DNA from: Metarhizium brunneum
Taxonomy: Eukaryota > Ascomycota > Sordariomycetes > Hypocreales > Clavicipitaceae
Assembly: GCF_013426205.1 (NCBI RefSeq)
Contig: NC_089426.1
Span: forward strand, 1,240,001 to 1,304,000
DNA length: 64,000 bases
Direction: 5' to 3'
Position numbers and translations under genes: made by a program. This document shows positions 1-12,265 of this stretch, in pieces; the first letter of the stretch is position 1, and every line of letters begins with the position of its first letter. The notes under the pieces are model-generated. The model searched no databases and was not told the origin of the DNA. It saw nothing but the letters and a program-made list of their open reading frames with translations.

Positions 1-1587
1 GCGCCACAGGGGAGGAAGGAGCCAACGGAACGGGCCTTCAAGGCAGCTTCGGCCAACTTGTAGGGAAGGAGCCACTCACGCGATGTGCAGATGATGAGGA
101 GGAGGGGGCCAGCTGGCACCTGGGACCCAGCAGTGCCAGGCCGGGCCGTCATCTCCCAAGCCTTTGACTTGTTCATGATCCTCTTAGTCGCCGTTTCGAG
201 CTCCCTTCTCCGTTGCTAAGCTGCACTACTCCGTAGAGCTGCGGATTCTCCTGCAACTGGACGTGGGTATACCTGGTCAGGCTGCGATCCATCGACTCGT
301 TTCTCATTTTCATTGTACCGTACGGAATCGCAAATCTAGCGCTGGTGCTATGCCCGCCCGCACCTCTCTCCGCTTACGCGCTCAAGCACGCCAACGTGTC
401 CTCATCTGAGCCGGCGCCAGAGCTGTGTGAGAGAATATTGAGGCTCTGTCGGATGTGCCTTCACAATTGCTTCGTCTGTTTGGCGGTTGCCTAGGATTCC
501 TGGTGTGATAGCTGACAGTTGAGTCACAGTCCCATATAATATGTTTCACTTTCAATGTTGTCTGGCTGATCAGGGCTGGATATCAATGCGGGATGCGCCA
601 CCATTTAGGAGTCAATACGCCTGGGATGACTGCCCACCATCAACTCCCACGCCGCGGACAATGGGCCCAGTTGGTCCAATACAAAACGCTGTGTCACTCA
701 GATCCAGGCGCGCATTGTGTGCTCATGGCCCGGACAACCCCAAGTTTGCCGGCGTACAACATTGAAGTGCATTGTGGACTTGACACAACAAGTCAATGGG
801 GTCTCCCACTATGGCCAACCGCTGCTGTCCCGTGGATGACTTGCTGACTGGTTAGTGAGCTGACCGGAGCAGTAGGCATGACCTTCCGAGTGGTTACACC
901 CATGGTATAACTTCATGGCAAAACACGCAACCTCTAGTGAATCTGGGTCCTAAGCTGGGTCTGAAGGCCGACGTGTGCGCGACCATTCTGTCCGCTTCCT
1001 GCACTCCACTCCGTGGTAGCTTATCCTGACCTATGCTAGTTTTGCTATCCTATCCGTGTGTTGGAGATGCCGTCAACCCACTTGATGCAGCACCGTCAGA
1101 TGCCAACCAACCCAGAGACGCGGCTGCATGGGCACCGCCGCCGCGTGCGCAGAAAACGCCAGAGAGGGGGGGGACATTGGCCCACGGCCTACCCACGCAC
1201 GTCTGGCGGCAATGTAATAGTTCTTTGAGACGAATTTACGACCCGTGCGGCGTGGGATCCTCGCTATCTGGTGTTGTGCCCCAAGCCAGCTTACCCGTTT
1301 GTCGCAGCAGCAACTGGGAGGCTGTCGCTTCAGTTGCTTATAGCCTCCTCCACTTTGAGCCTTTGAGCCGCACCCGCCCATGCTTTGGATCCCCCATCCT
1401 ACAAGAACCCCTCTTGGCCGTCCTAGGATAGGTTGTGGTATTTGTTGCTGATACTCGCCTTCCCGGCGCGCCTCGTGCTTGTGACTCGCCGTGTTCTTGA
1501 AAAGCGCCCTCGTGAATACTTGCACATCAGACACGGGCACCATATCGGCCGAGTGCCTTTCCATATGTTAGCTACCCCGGCGTCACG
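1..1587. other. Intergenic, no gene recognised
   Basis: The open frames here are short, overlap on both strands and show no domain or plausible splice structure. One exact copy of the TACTCCGTA nonamer lies at 227-235. The last few hundred bases should contain the promoter and leader of the DUF6590 gene that starts at 1588. Confidence 0.6.
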
Positions 1588-3491
1588 ATGGACACATGGA
1601 GCGCTTGGTCGAATTGGGCCTACGATGAGGCACAACAGTTTATGTATCGTGTTCGGCAGGACATAAACGGTGGGATACCCAATTTGGATCATTGCCTTGT
1701 TCGACTTGATTGCTAAACCACTAGCAGGAAATTTAGATTATGATTACAACTATGATACGCCTCGCGAGTCTGGGGATGTTGCGGGAATAACTCAAAGCCT
1801 AGGAAGCACCCGCCTCTCTCCCTCTGCCTCGAGCTACGAACAGCAGCCACCCGATTCACCAGGTTAGTTCATCAAGTGAAGTGGTTTCGGTGTCGGACAC
1901 CTTTGCCAAGTCACCATATCTCCACACCCTCGCTCCTGAATGACTCTTGAAATTGACAACATGCCCTGTTGGACTTGTAGAGAACTATGTTGTAGCTAGT
2001 CACAAAGACAAGGAACGGTCCAAAGCATCCAAGTCGAAAAGCAAAGACAAGGACAGGTCATCAAAGGAGAAGAGCAGCAGCGGCAGCAGCAGCAAACATT
2101 ACTCACATGATAAGACTTCTTCTTATCGTAAAGGGCATGGAAGCTCTTCAGCTTCGGCGTCTTCTCACGGCCATGGAAGCTCTTCCACTGCTCCGCAACA
2201 GAGCTCCCATGCCCCCTCATATGATCAATCACAGTCACAATGTAAGATCTTTGACCATCAACAAACGACGTGCTGTCATCGATGCTTACCAGAGCAGACT
2301 CATACGATGCGCAGAAATACGTCATCCCAGGGGGCTACCAGACAGCGGAGGCATCTTATGCATGTAAGTCGTTTTGAGCAGGCAGCGTCTACCTTCCTAG
2401 GTACCTGGCAGCTCAGCATCAGTACTTGCGTCCAAGCATTACTAACTCTCACCACAGCTACCCAGGGCTCTGGCTATGCTACGACTCATACTCAACAGCC
2501 GCTACCACGAGGCTACAATGATATCCAAAACCTCACATATGGCATGGGTCCGGCTGCGGCCGGCCCGTCAGACTTGAATTACTCTGTTTCATCAGAAAGT
2601 AGGTCCAAATTGCCTCTTCCTTACACGAACATGCTTATCTCCCAACCTGAGTCTAATAATAGCAATACAGCCTATGAGCAAGAGGATGACGGCGCTTCCA
2701 CTCCTCGGAACCACATTGCCGCAGAAACTGGAGATGAACTTGAAACAATTGATCCGAGTAAGGGACTTATGGCCCACATACATGTCTATGTCGCTCATGC
2801 CGTATATCGCTAGGGTACCGGGTTGAACACTCAAATAAATTCGACCCCGGAGCGGTGAGTTCTCGTGTGCAAGTATGACCAGAAAATAGCAAAAAAATAC
2901 TGATATATCCCCAACCCCCAGATCTTCAAGGTGCTGTGGTCCGAACCCAAAGGATCCACAGACGGTCTAAAACATCCCAGTGTTTCTGGGAAGCAAGAGA
3001 TACAGAACAAATATGGTGCGAAATTCCATGTAGGATTTCGCCGCTTCATCGTGATCGCAAATGACCATGGGCATTGTACCTGCGTGTGAGTGCTCAGCCG
3101 CCTGGCCTTGTACAGCCCAACTCTATCGTAGCGGGGCAAAGTGCTAATATTCTATAGCCCGATTCTCACCTATGGCGGCAGAGGCTGTAAGAAGTCTGGT
3201 GTTAAACCCAACAAGCATGGAATCGTTTACGAAGCAGGCCAGAGACCTCGCCAGGTCGAAGGTGAGCCTCGGCTAGGATTTCAGGCCGTTCAGGTTCACC
3301 TGACCGAAGATGGTGAGAGGCTTTCTAGAGAGTCGCGCGTTAACTATTCCAAGCTGGTCACTATTGAACACAACGTCAGTGTTTTTTTCATTGGATCTGT
3401 TGCGCAAAATAGCTGGCAAATTGTTGAGGAAGCCGTCAATCAATGTTGGGACCAAAAGGTCCACCACCGACATCCAAGGCATGAGAGATAG
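1588..3491 (+). CDS. DUF6590 domain protein, nine exons
   Basis: A 436-residue protein rebuilt from nine exons: 1588-1669, 1728-1862, 1981-2241, 2298-2363, 2458-2598, 2671-2757, 2814-2854, 2922-3085 and 3158-3491. All junctions are GT..AG and keep frame. The start is the ATG followed by MDTWSAWSNWAYDE; the first exon leads into an acidic/aromatic YDYNYDTPRE segment. Residues about 75-155 are a Lys/Ser/His-rich low-complexity linker. From about residue 266 the sequence matches the fungal DUF6590 domain: FKVLWSEP at its start, then GFRRFIVIA, PILTYGGRGCKKSGVKP, HGIVYE, and SRVNYSKLVTIEHNVSVFFIG near the end. The function of DUF6590 is unknown. The Trp/Tyr-rich N-terminus is commonly seen with it. 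The domain is secure; the small exon 7 and the exon 3/4 boundaries were chosen by frame and are slightly less certain. Confidence 0.85.
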
Positions 3492-4800
3492 AGCGGGCTT
3501 TGCGGTCCACTCGACTCATATTCCTGCTTCGGCTCACAGACACGTTTTTTCTCCTACTCTTTACCACATCTCTCGACGCGATATGGTTTTGGGCTCATCG
3601 CAAAGCACAAATACGTTCCTCTCCCAGCCGTGCAATGGCCGGCTTATATCCATGCTGTGGGGATTTCTCCTCCGTTTTGCAGCCTTTAAAACAGTAGGCT
3701 GCTTATAGGAGTGGGGATATCTCATGAAAGATGATTTTAGGTAGCATCAGACAAGAATGCGGAGGCTTGTTCAGGTTTTTCGCTCAATTCTCTTTCAATT
3801 TTTCTTTCGTTCCACTTATTCTTCCACCCGGGCACATAAAGGGTCAGTTTGAACAGAGTACAGCTCTACATTCAGGTAGAGAGCAACACGCCATGGAGGC
3901 AAATGGCGATAACCCTTTAGGGTTTCATCTTTAATGTTCTACTCATCAGCATCTTCCTCTATTCTTTTCCTCTGCCATTTCTGCCCTGCTATCTTTAGGG
4001 TACTTGTTTTCGTGTTTTATTTTCTTACCGTGGAGGAACAGTACACAAATAGGTGGTTACAACACCATATTATGATGATACAGCGCATGCCAGTCGCAGA
4101 ATACAGCTTCCAAGATGGCAACAGGTATATATCGTCCCTCTTTCTCCATGCAATCACCATGTAATGTTTGACGTCGATTTGTTTCGAGTGGAAGCCCCGT
4201 GGCCTCCTTGCACGTCTCCTTTGTTGGCAACTTGGTTATTAGTCTGGATTATAAATTGATTACATTACCTGGCTTTCATTCTATAAGAATGACCTGGACC
4301 CTGCATCTGAGACGGCCAACTACTCGATCTAGAACTACCCTACATGGCTTCGGAGCGGTTTCTCAATCAATGCGGCTGGTTGAAGTGGTCTAGATCCCCC
4401 ACATCACACGGCCCCGTATTAGCATTGGGTCTTGATAATACCTCGGCATCTCCCCCACAAACGCCATGCGTCATTGGAGAATGCAGACCCATCAAGCCGT
4501 CAACTCCAGGCGCCGAGGTGCGATTCCTCCAAGTCCACGGCCCAACGTCGACGCAAGCACGTTAGCTCCGGAGTTTGTCTTGTCCGCAGCTGTGTAGCGT
4601 AATCATTCCTGATTAAGTCCGCCCAGGCGTGTAACAGTGTGGCTAGCATTGATCCTGGACCGAGGACCGACCTTGGTTGCATGGCTCGACACTACGACTT
4701 CATATAACCCTAACTCCCAACAGCCTGCTCTCGCCCTGCTCAAACTTTCCTCTCTCTTCTTCCACACATTCGGAGACATCACTACCGACAGATAGCAGCC
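3492..4800. other. Intergenic between DUF6590 gene and SDR gene
   Basis: It should hold the 3' UTR of the DUF6590 gene and the promoter of the dehydrogenase. Roughly the last 80 bases before 4801 are a pyrimidine-rich leader typical of fungal 5' UTRs. No coding sequence was recognised in the short open frames. Confidence 0.6.
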
Positions 4801-5739
4801 ATGGCCGAAGCCCAATTGACAGATTTCCCATCCCTCTTCTCGCTAAAGGGAAAGGTCGCAGTGGTGACCGGCGGTTCTCGCGGTCTCGGACTACACGCCG
4901 CATCCGCGTAAGTTGAGCCTCGTCGCCGAGGAAAAGGGAAAGGGGGCACAGAAAATGGCTAACGGTGCACCAAAAGCTTCCTCCAAGCCGGCGCCTCCAA
5001 GGTCTTCATCTCGTCCCGCAAAGCCGCCGCCTGCGACGAGGCCTGCAAAGCCCTCAATGCCCTTCCCAACCGCTCGCCCGGCGCCGTCGCCATCCCCATC
5101 CCCGCCGACTCGGCCAACATGAAGGGCGTGACGCACCTGCTCGAAGAGGTCAAGAAGCACACTGACCGCGTGGACATTCTCTTCGCCAACGCCGGCGCCA
5201 CCTGGGGCCAGGCCTTTGACACCCACCCCGACGAGGCCTTTGCCAAGGTCATGGATCTCAATGTCAAGGCCGTCTTCAACACGGTCCGCGTCTTCGCGCC
5301 GCTGCTGGACAAGGCCGCTTCTCGCGCGGACCCCGCCCGCGTCATCATCACGGCCAGCGTCGCCGGCTTGGGCATTGGCACCATTGGCAAGCAGGGCACC
5401 TATGGGTACTCTGCGTCCAAGGCGGCCGTCATCCACCTCGGCCGCAACCTGGCCATCGAGCTGGGTCCCAGGGGCATCACCGTAAACTCCATTTGCCCTG
5501 GTTTCTTCCCTAGCAAGATGTCCAACGGGCTCTTGGAGATATCGGGCGGCGCCGACAAGATTGCCAGCACGAACCCCATGGGGCGACTTGGCGTGCCGGA
5601 GGATATTGCGGGTGTGGTGGTGTATTTGGCCAGCAGGGCCGGTTCGCACGTCAACGGCGAGGCTATCGCCATTGATGGAGGTGCAATGTGGGCGAGGGGG
5701 GAGTTGGCTTTCCCTGGGGAGGGGAGCTCCAAGTTGTAG
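4801..5739 (+). CDS. Short-chain dehydrogenase/reductase (SDR)
   Basis: Two exons, 4801-4907 and 4977-5739, joined across a 69-nt GTAAGT..AG intron, give 289 residues, the usual size for a classical SDR. The Rossmann cofactor motif TGGSRGLG is at about residues 23-30, the FANAG motif at about 120, the catalytic Ser in ITASVAG, and the active-site Tyr/Lys in YGYSASKAA. The C-terminal GxxxNG-type segment (SHVNGEAIAIDGG) closes the fold. It should be a soluble NAD(P)(H)-dependent oxidoreductase. The best overall resemblance is to the fungal proteins named as RhlG-like 3-oxoacyl-reductases, but the substrate cannot be read from the sequence. The gene converges on the N2227 gene with 223 bp between stop codons. 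No neighbour suggests a biosynthetic cluster. Confidence 0.93.
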
Positions 5740-5962
5740 ATGTGCATGTTACGGAATAGATCAATGCAATGACCGAATGTAAAATTCATGATCAGGGGGT
5801 CATTGGAAATACCGTGAGCCCGCCGTAGTGATTCGCCACGTCTATTGCTGTGCCCAGCGTTAAAATTTTATACGCAACAACGCTGTATCCGCTCCCAAAT
5901 AAACACCATGCACTTCGCTTGGCGACTCGTCAAGTCTTGCACACAGGGATGGGATCGCCACC

Positions 5963-7377
5963 TCACTCCTGTTTCGGCTTCCTTGCCACCCATGCTGCGG
6001 CTTTATATACAGTGTGCAACATGCTCTCGCTGTCTTGGATATACGGCGTCTCTATTCCCGTCTGCTTCCACTCCACTGTGAATCCCAGCTTCTCCAGCAA
6101 TGCCATCACCTCATCATTGGACAGCTCGAAGCTCCCTGGGTCTGCAATGCCCGATGAGTTATTATAGTCGTGCTCGCCATCTCCGTCGTCATCATGCCCA
6201 TGGTTCCCGGGTGCTTGATTCTCAAAGTGCCACAGCAGCGGGCCGACATTGATGAGAACACCACCTGGTCGGAGGCAGTGGCGGATGACTTCCAGATACC
6301 GTATCAGATTGGGCGCAGTGTCAAGGAAGAACAGGCTCGCGACAGCATCGTACGACTCCTTGTGCTCCTCGTCTGCGTACAGGCAGAGAAAATCAGCGGC
6401 GCACATGGACATGCTTCCTGCGTTTGCCGTTTTGGCCAACGTCGTGGCGGGGTGAATGTCGGGCACTTTGTAGCTCCGTAGGTGGTTCGCTCGGGTGAGA
6501 TGGTTGGAGAAGGTGTGTATCCAGGGGTATATGGTGTACTTCCCTTCCGTTTGGCACTCGTTCAAGATGTAGGATGACGCCAGAAGTTGGTGATAGGAAA
6601 TCTCGTTGCCTTCAGCTTCGTATCCCTTGCGGCACAGCTCAAATACCAATCTTCCCAGTCCTGCGCCTGGCACCAGCACTTTCGGTTGTCTCTCCTCTCC
6701 GATGCGTGCCCGCTCTTGCTCAAGCGTCTTCAAGATGGGCGCGTAGCAGATGTCGCGCTCCACGGCGCCTTCTGCTGTCCAGTCCCTGTAGAATTGTCTG
6801 ATTGTACTCCGAGCCTTGTCAATATCTCCATGCTTGGCTACGCCTGTCCACTCCAGCGGTATCATGGGCTCGCCCTGCGGAGAGACGGCGGCAAGGTTGT
6901 GGAATGACCGTAAACCATGGGCTACAATTGCACGGGCCAGCTCGGCGTTAGCATCTATTGCGTCGTCTGTTCTGTCTAGGGTTTCAAGAAAATTGAAAGG
7001 GGGCGCCGCCAGCATCTTCCAGTGTGCTTGAGGAAGCGCGTAAAAGGAGCGCCGTCTGAGGTGAGTGACATTAAAGTGTGCGACTTTGGGGTATTGCCTA
7101 AAAGATATGGGATCAGTATAAACTCACATGTCACAAATGGGCCAAAAATAAAATAAGATGAATAGCAGATAAAGAACCATAGTGGTGTTGTTGAGAGAAT
7201 GAAAGATGCAACCGGCTCATTGGAGGGCAGGATTTATAGCATGTGCAGGACTTACGAGAAAGAGTCGAGAGCATAGAAAACTACTTTCACCTCCTCTGGA
7301 TCATCCATGTTATCTTCCGTGCCGCGCCAGGCAGTAGTATCAGATGACGAAGCTAGCTGCTCCCCTTGATCCGCCAT
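5963..7377 (-). CDS. Carnosine N-methyltransferase-like protein (N2227 family)
   Basis: Two exons on the minus strand, 7377-7256 and 7097-5963, with a 158-nt GTAAG..TTTTAG intron, give 418 residues. Exon 1 starts MADQGEQLASSS. The SAM-binding motif VLVPGAGLGRL lies near residue 180 and is followed by EGNEISYHQLLASSYILN, the signature of N2227 methyltransferases. The C-terminus ends in the family-typical ETPYIQDSESMLHTVYKAA segment. Animal and yeast members methylate the histidine of carnosine or related substrates using S-adenosylmethionine. I infer the same chemistry here, but the fungal substrate is not established. The length fits the family. It is transcribed divergently from the proteasome chaperone gene, whose start is 459 bp away. 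Confidence 0.92.
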
Positions 7378-7836
7378 CTTGTTGTGTTGGGATATCTAGT
7401 CACAGGATACTCATGGCAACGCCAGCAGTAGCCGGCTAGCTTGGGTTCGAGGCGGCCTTGGTAAAAATAGTTTAGGCAGTATCCGGGCCATACAGACTCT
7501 CAGAAGGAATTTTCGGTCTACTAACGAGAAGCTAGAAAATATGGCATTGGCGGAAGAGCGAGACTTGGGTTGTGCTTTTTCAAGCACGGAGGGGAATGGA
7601 TAGATAGCGGAGCTTGTAGATACGTGCACGATCCAATCAGGCACAACTGCTTTAAGGTTCTAGCCAATCATGTGATCTACCTTGGGCTTCAGATTTCCAT
7701 TTCAACACCACGAACAGTGTACGGAGTACCTTGTCCATGATCAACAGCAGCGGTTACACACGTCATAGCTCTTGTGCACACAAACCCTGGGGCATTTATT
7801 AAAGTTTCCTTGCCTTGGTACGGGCTTAAGACATCG
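7378..7836. promoter_or_regulatory. Bidirectional promoter region, N2227 gene / PAC4 gene
   Basis: This 459-bp stretch separates two divergent start codons, so both promoters must lie in it. It contains an exact TACGGAGTA nonamer at 7720-7728. An ATG at 7774, in frame with the chaperone gene, would extend that protein by 21 residues; I consider it upstream of the real start. Confidence 0.6.
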
Positions 7837-8347
7837 ATGGCAGCTATTCAAAATGAACCCCTCAACTTCTCACTGCCCCTCCCCCACTCTCTGGACACGC
7901 GGATCTACGTTCGCCTGAGCACCCAAGCCAAGGCCATTGTGTTGTCTCTTACAACAGCAACACAAGACGAGTTGGCGGCTCCGAAGCCCATGGGCTCCTT
8001 TGTTTACGCATTGCCAAATGTTTGTCAACCCTCTGCCTTGTGTGCAATGTAAATGTGGCTAATGGTGGCCTTAACCATAGAGGTTTGATGACAAGCAGCC
8101 GCTCTCGACAACCCTGTTCCCTTCAGAACCAAGCGTCGAATTCACGACTCGATTAGCAAAGCTTCTAGCAAGGAGAGTACAGTTGCCTGTCTATGTGACC
8201 AATTCCATGAGCTTCGCCAACACGGGGATGGGAGGTGCTGTCGAGGAGGAAATGGAAGCGTTCAGGAACCTTGTTGCGGTGATAGTTGATAAACTAAAAG
8301 CTGCCGGTGCGGGTGCGTTGGCGGTGAATGGGGAGTTATCCAAGTGA
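7837..8347 (+). CDS. Proteasome assembly chaperone 4 (PAC4/Poc4-like)
   Basis: Two exons, 7837-8019 and 8081-8347, separated by a 61-nt intron (gtttgt..accatag), encode 149 residues. The join falls between codons and fuses SFVYALPN to RFDDKQPLSTTLFP. The second half runs RLAKLLARRVQLPVYVTNSM, then SFANTGMGGAVEEEMEAFRN, which is the pattern of fungal PAC4-type chaperones. These small proteins pair with PAC3 to help assemble the alpha ring of the 20S proteasome. The size is close to yeast Poc4. Neither exon alone looks like a gene, so this is easily missed by ORF-based annotation. The family call rests on overall pattern recognition, not on a catalytic motif. Confidence 0.8.
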
Positions 8348-9315
8348 TGGTCAGAATTGTTCAACAACGCAATTTTTTGGAAGCCATTATTGGAGAAGAC
8401 AATACGCTGGTCGCGTGCGTTGGGTTTCGTCGTCACGAGGATGTACACTGAAGCGCCCGCCGAGCGGCGATCTAAAGGATTGGCTGTTTTCAATATGGAC
8501 AACGCAGTGTTTGAAACTTTGGATGCTCAGGTACAGTTCCATGTGTCCGGTAGCCTCGACTCAACATGCCTTCTCCAAGTGTTGCCGTTTGAATTCCCGG
8601 GCAATGAGTTGCAAGAATGCGAGTGGATGCGATGTGGGGGCATTTTTGAACTAACCCCGGTTCTGGCCGCAGAGGCCACCGAATGCTGAAAAAATTGCTG
8701 CCGCCCTGGCTTTCCCTGGTTCTCGACGTGAATAAAATCTGGTAGGGGCAACCGAACCATGGGTGTGGCCAGGGGGTTGAACCAATGAGCCTGCAGCCTC
8801 GACCAAGAATGGATGCCCGGGTTATCGTTATCGCACCCCGCCACCACAACGTGGTACTGGCAAGTTTGTTCAATGCCTTGCTGGTTTCCCCGCCAGACCA
8901 AATGGCACTGCTTGCAACAAGCGCCATTCAGCTTCGCAAACAGGTTTTGATTACCCTTCGGTGCTTAGAAGGCGAATGAGTCGGTGTTTTTGACAACCGC
9001 TACTCCGTATTAGCAAACCTCCCGCGACGCTTGTTTCTCGCATACCAGACGGACACCCTGGCATTCGTCCGGCCTACCCCACGACCCTGGTCCTACCTGG
9101 AGGGGCAGAAACTTTGACCTTACCACCTCCCTCACCTGACTGTACCGAGTATGCCATTCACCAGCTGCCCTTTGCCCGCCTTCGTTCCTCTGAGATAACA
9201 AGCTGATGCTCGTCAAGACGCGCTCTCGCTAAACCACGCGTAAAAGAAGTCTTTGCTCCAAGCCGTCCCCGACAAAACGCCAGGACTCGACCTCTTCGTT
9301 CCTGAAGTCGTCGAA
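8348..9315. other. Intergenic, PAC4 3' flank and Kap104 promoter
   Basis: No further gene recognised. An open frame at 8357-8689 shows no recognisable domain. An exact TACTCCGTA nonamer is at 9001-9009, about 310 bp upstream of the Kap104 start codon. Confidence 0.6.
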
Positions 9316-12265
9316 ATGTCGTGGCAACCATCTCAGGACTCGCTGAGGCAGCTCGCCGCATGCCTCAGGGACTCCTTGAGCGGCTTTGACAAGAGTGCTC
9401 AGAAACAAGCCGAAGTGGTCTGTACCTCCTCGCTTCTTTGCTTACATGGTGAACTGCTACTGAGTCCCGCCTAGATGCTGCAACAGGCAAAGAGCTCCCC
9501 CGACATTAATAATTATCTTGCATATCTCTTCTCAAGCGCTCACCCACCAGATGGTTTGCAATGCAGCGAATCTGACTACCACCTCGTGCGATCGGCTGCC
9601 GGAATCATGCTGAAGAATCATGTAAAATCGGAGTGGAAGAACATACCCGAGGAGAGTTTAAACTTCGTCAAGATGGCTGTTCCGATGGCCTTGCAAGATA
9701 AAAACCCCCAGGTCCGCAACTATGCTGGAAATATTGCGACAGAGGTCATTCGGAGAGGGGGCCTCCTGAGTTGGCCTGATTTGCTGCCCCAGCTGATGGA
9801 TATGATTGGAAACACCAGCGGCCAGGTTGCCAACGAAGCTCAGGAGGGAGCCATGTCAGCCATGACCAAAATATGCGAGGATAATCCTCGTGTCTTTTTA
9901 AGAGAAGTCAATGGACAGCGTCCATTGAACTTTGTGCTCCCGCAGCTCATAGCTGCCACCAAGAGCCCGCTTCCCAAGGTCCGCGGCGGAGCTTTGACTG
10001 CCATCAATGTCTTCACACCTAGAGCCTCCCAGGCCATGGTCAACTCCATTGACGATCTCCTACAACACCTGTTCGTTCTTTCCAGCGACACTAGCCCCGA
10101 CGTCAGACGACAAGTTTGCCGCGCCTTTGTTCACCTTGTTGAAAGGCGGCCAGACAAGCTGCAGCCCCATATCGGCGGCTTAGTGGACTACATTATTTCG
10201 CAGCAAAAGGGAGATGATGAAGATCTTGCTTGTGAAGCAGCTGAATTTTGGCTTGCTGTGGGAGAGCATGAAGATTTGTGGCAAGGTCTACAACCATATC
10301 TTCACAAAATCATCCCTGTCCTCTTGGAATGTATGGTTTACAGCGGTGAAGACATTGCTCTTCTTGGTGGCGAATCCGACGATGAGGATGAAGAGGACAG
10401 GGAGCAAGATATCAAGCCAGCATTCGCCAAAAAGAACTTGAACAGGACTACCAATGCAAATGGCGACTCGGCGAACCAAAATGAAGGCGGCAATGCCCAT
10501 GAAAAGCTTGCTGGCATGGATGATGACTTGGAGGAAGGCGAGATTGATGAGATAGATGATGGAGATGAGAATCCCGATGAACGGTGGACGCTTCGGAAAT
10601 GCTCAGCCGCGGCATTGGACGTTTTTGCCCGAGACTTTCGAAATCCTGTCTTCGAGGCCATCTTCCCTTATCTATCTCAGAACTTGAAGCATGACGAGTG
10701 GCCACACCGTGAGGCCGCTGTCCTGGCTTTAGGAGCAGTTGCAGAGGGATGCATGGATGTTGTTGTTCCTCATCTTCCGGAGCTTGTGCCGTACTTGATT
10801 TCTCTCTTGGAAGACTCCGAACCTGTTGTCCGGCAAATCACCTGTTGGACGCTAGGTCGATATTCAGAATGGGCAGCGGAATTGCCGGAACAGAGCCAGA
10901 GAGAGCAATATTTCGTGCCACTCATGGATGGTATCCTTCGCAAGATGCTCGACAAAAACAAGAAAGTCCAAGCCGCCGGTGCTTCGGCGTTCGCCAACAT
11001 TGAATACAAGGCTGGCTCCCACCTGGAGCCATATTGTGGGCCCATTATTCAACAGTTTGTTCGATGTTTCGGTAAATACAAGGACAAGAATATGTATGTC
11101 CTTTATGATTGTGTTCAGACACTGGCCGAGCGTATTGGGTCGCTGCTCGCCACTCCTGAGCTCATGAACCAGTTGATGCCAGCCCTGACAGAAAGGTACA
11201 ACCTCGTCTCAGACCAATCTAGAGAAATTTTTCCACTCCTGGAATGCCTATCTTATGTTGCCTTGGCCCTGGGACCCGAGTTCGCCCCGTATGCGCCCCC
11301 GATCTTTGTACGATGCATCAATATCATTCACATGAACCTGGAGCAGAGCCTAGCCGCTGCAAGCAATGGTGCTCTCGACACCCCTGACAAGGACTTCCTC
11401 GTAACTAGTCTTGATCTCCTAAGTGCGATTGTTCAGGCTTTGGGCGAGGAAAAGTCTACAGAGCTTGTCAAGACATCCCCTCAGCCGTTCTTCGAGCTGC
11501 TTACATTCTGCATGGAGGACCCGACTGACGAGGTCCGACAATCTGCATATGCTCTGTTGGGCGACTGCGCAAATTACGTATACCCATTGATGCAGCCACA
11601 CCTGAGATCTATTTTACCTATCGCCATAAAACAACTAGACTTGGATTCTATGCTGGACGACGAGGTCGGAGATGGTTTTGGAGCTTACAACAACACCTGT
11701 TGGTCTCTCGGCGAGATTACCATGCAGCACGGCAAAGGCATGGCACAGTGGGTTCCTGGTCTTCTCAAGCACCTTGTTGAGATCATGTGCAACGCTCGCG
11801 TTCCAAAGAGCCTCGCTGAGAATGCCGCTATTGCTCTGGGTCGGCTTGGCATAGAAAATTCGGAGTTGTTGGGCCCGGCTCTCCCGACGTTTGCCGAGGA
11901 CTTCTTAAGCCTAATGAAGAAGATCGAACCAACTGACGAAAAAGCTTCTGCTTTTAAGGGATTTTCTATGATTGTGGGTCAAAACCCGCAAGCTATGGAA
12001 AAGGTGTTGTTGGATTACTTTGTGGCAGTTGCTCAGTATGAGGACTCGGAATTGCAGAATCCATTGAAGCAGGAACTTCACGATGTCATTCAGCATGTAA
12101 GTATATATCGGATCAGAACCGGCGGTGACCCAATCCACGTGACTAACAGCGATTTGATGCTAGGTCCTGAACCAGTACAAGCAGATAATGCCGCAATTTA
12201 ATGACTTTCTCGGGCAGATGCGTCCCCAGGATAGACAGACACTCACAAATCACTACTCTGTTTAA
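9316..12265 (+). CDS. kap104: Importin beta-2 / transportin (Kap104)
   Basis: Three exons, 9316-9417, 9475-12096 and 12164-12265, all joined between codons, encode 941 residues, close to yeast Kap104 and animal transportin-1. The N-terminus (SWQPSQDSLRQLAACLRDSL) and the YLAYLFSSAHPPDG segment match the Ran-binding importin-beta N-terminal region. The rest is a series of HEAT repeats, for example DERWTLRKCSAAALDVFARD and GAYNNTCWSLGEITMQHGKG. At about residues 320-415 there is a long acidic loop (SDDEDEEDREQ and DDDLEEGEIDEIDDGDE), the position of the transportin H8 loop that releases cargo when Ran-GTP binds. Kap104 imports PY-NLS cargoes such as hnRNP-type proteins into the nucleus. The small last exon supplies LNQYKQIMPQFNDFLGQM; without splicing, the frame would run to a stop at 12201. 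Confidence 0.96.

Noticed and set aside
4891..5649. 252-codon minus-strand frame
   Set aside because: Antisense to the SDR gene, whose motifs and intron are clear; Gly/Asp/Ala/Val-rich shadow.
4801..7377. SDR plus methyltransferase as a biosynthetic gene cluster
   Set aside because: The two are convergent, the methyltransferase belongs to the N2227 family, and the flanking genes are unrelated; no synthase, transporter or cluster regulator is nearby.
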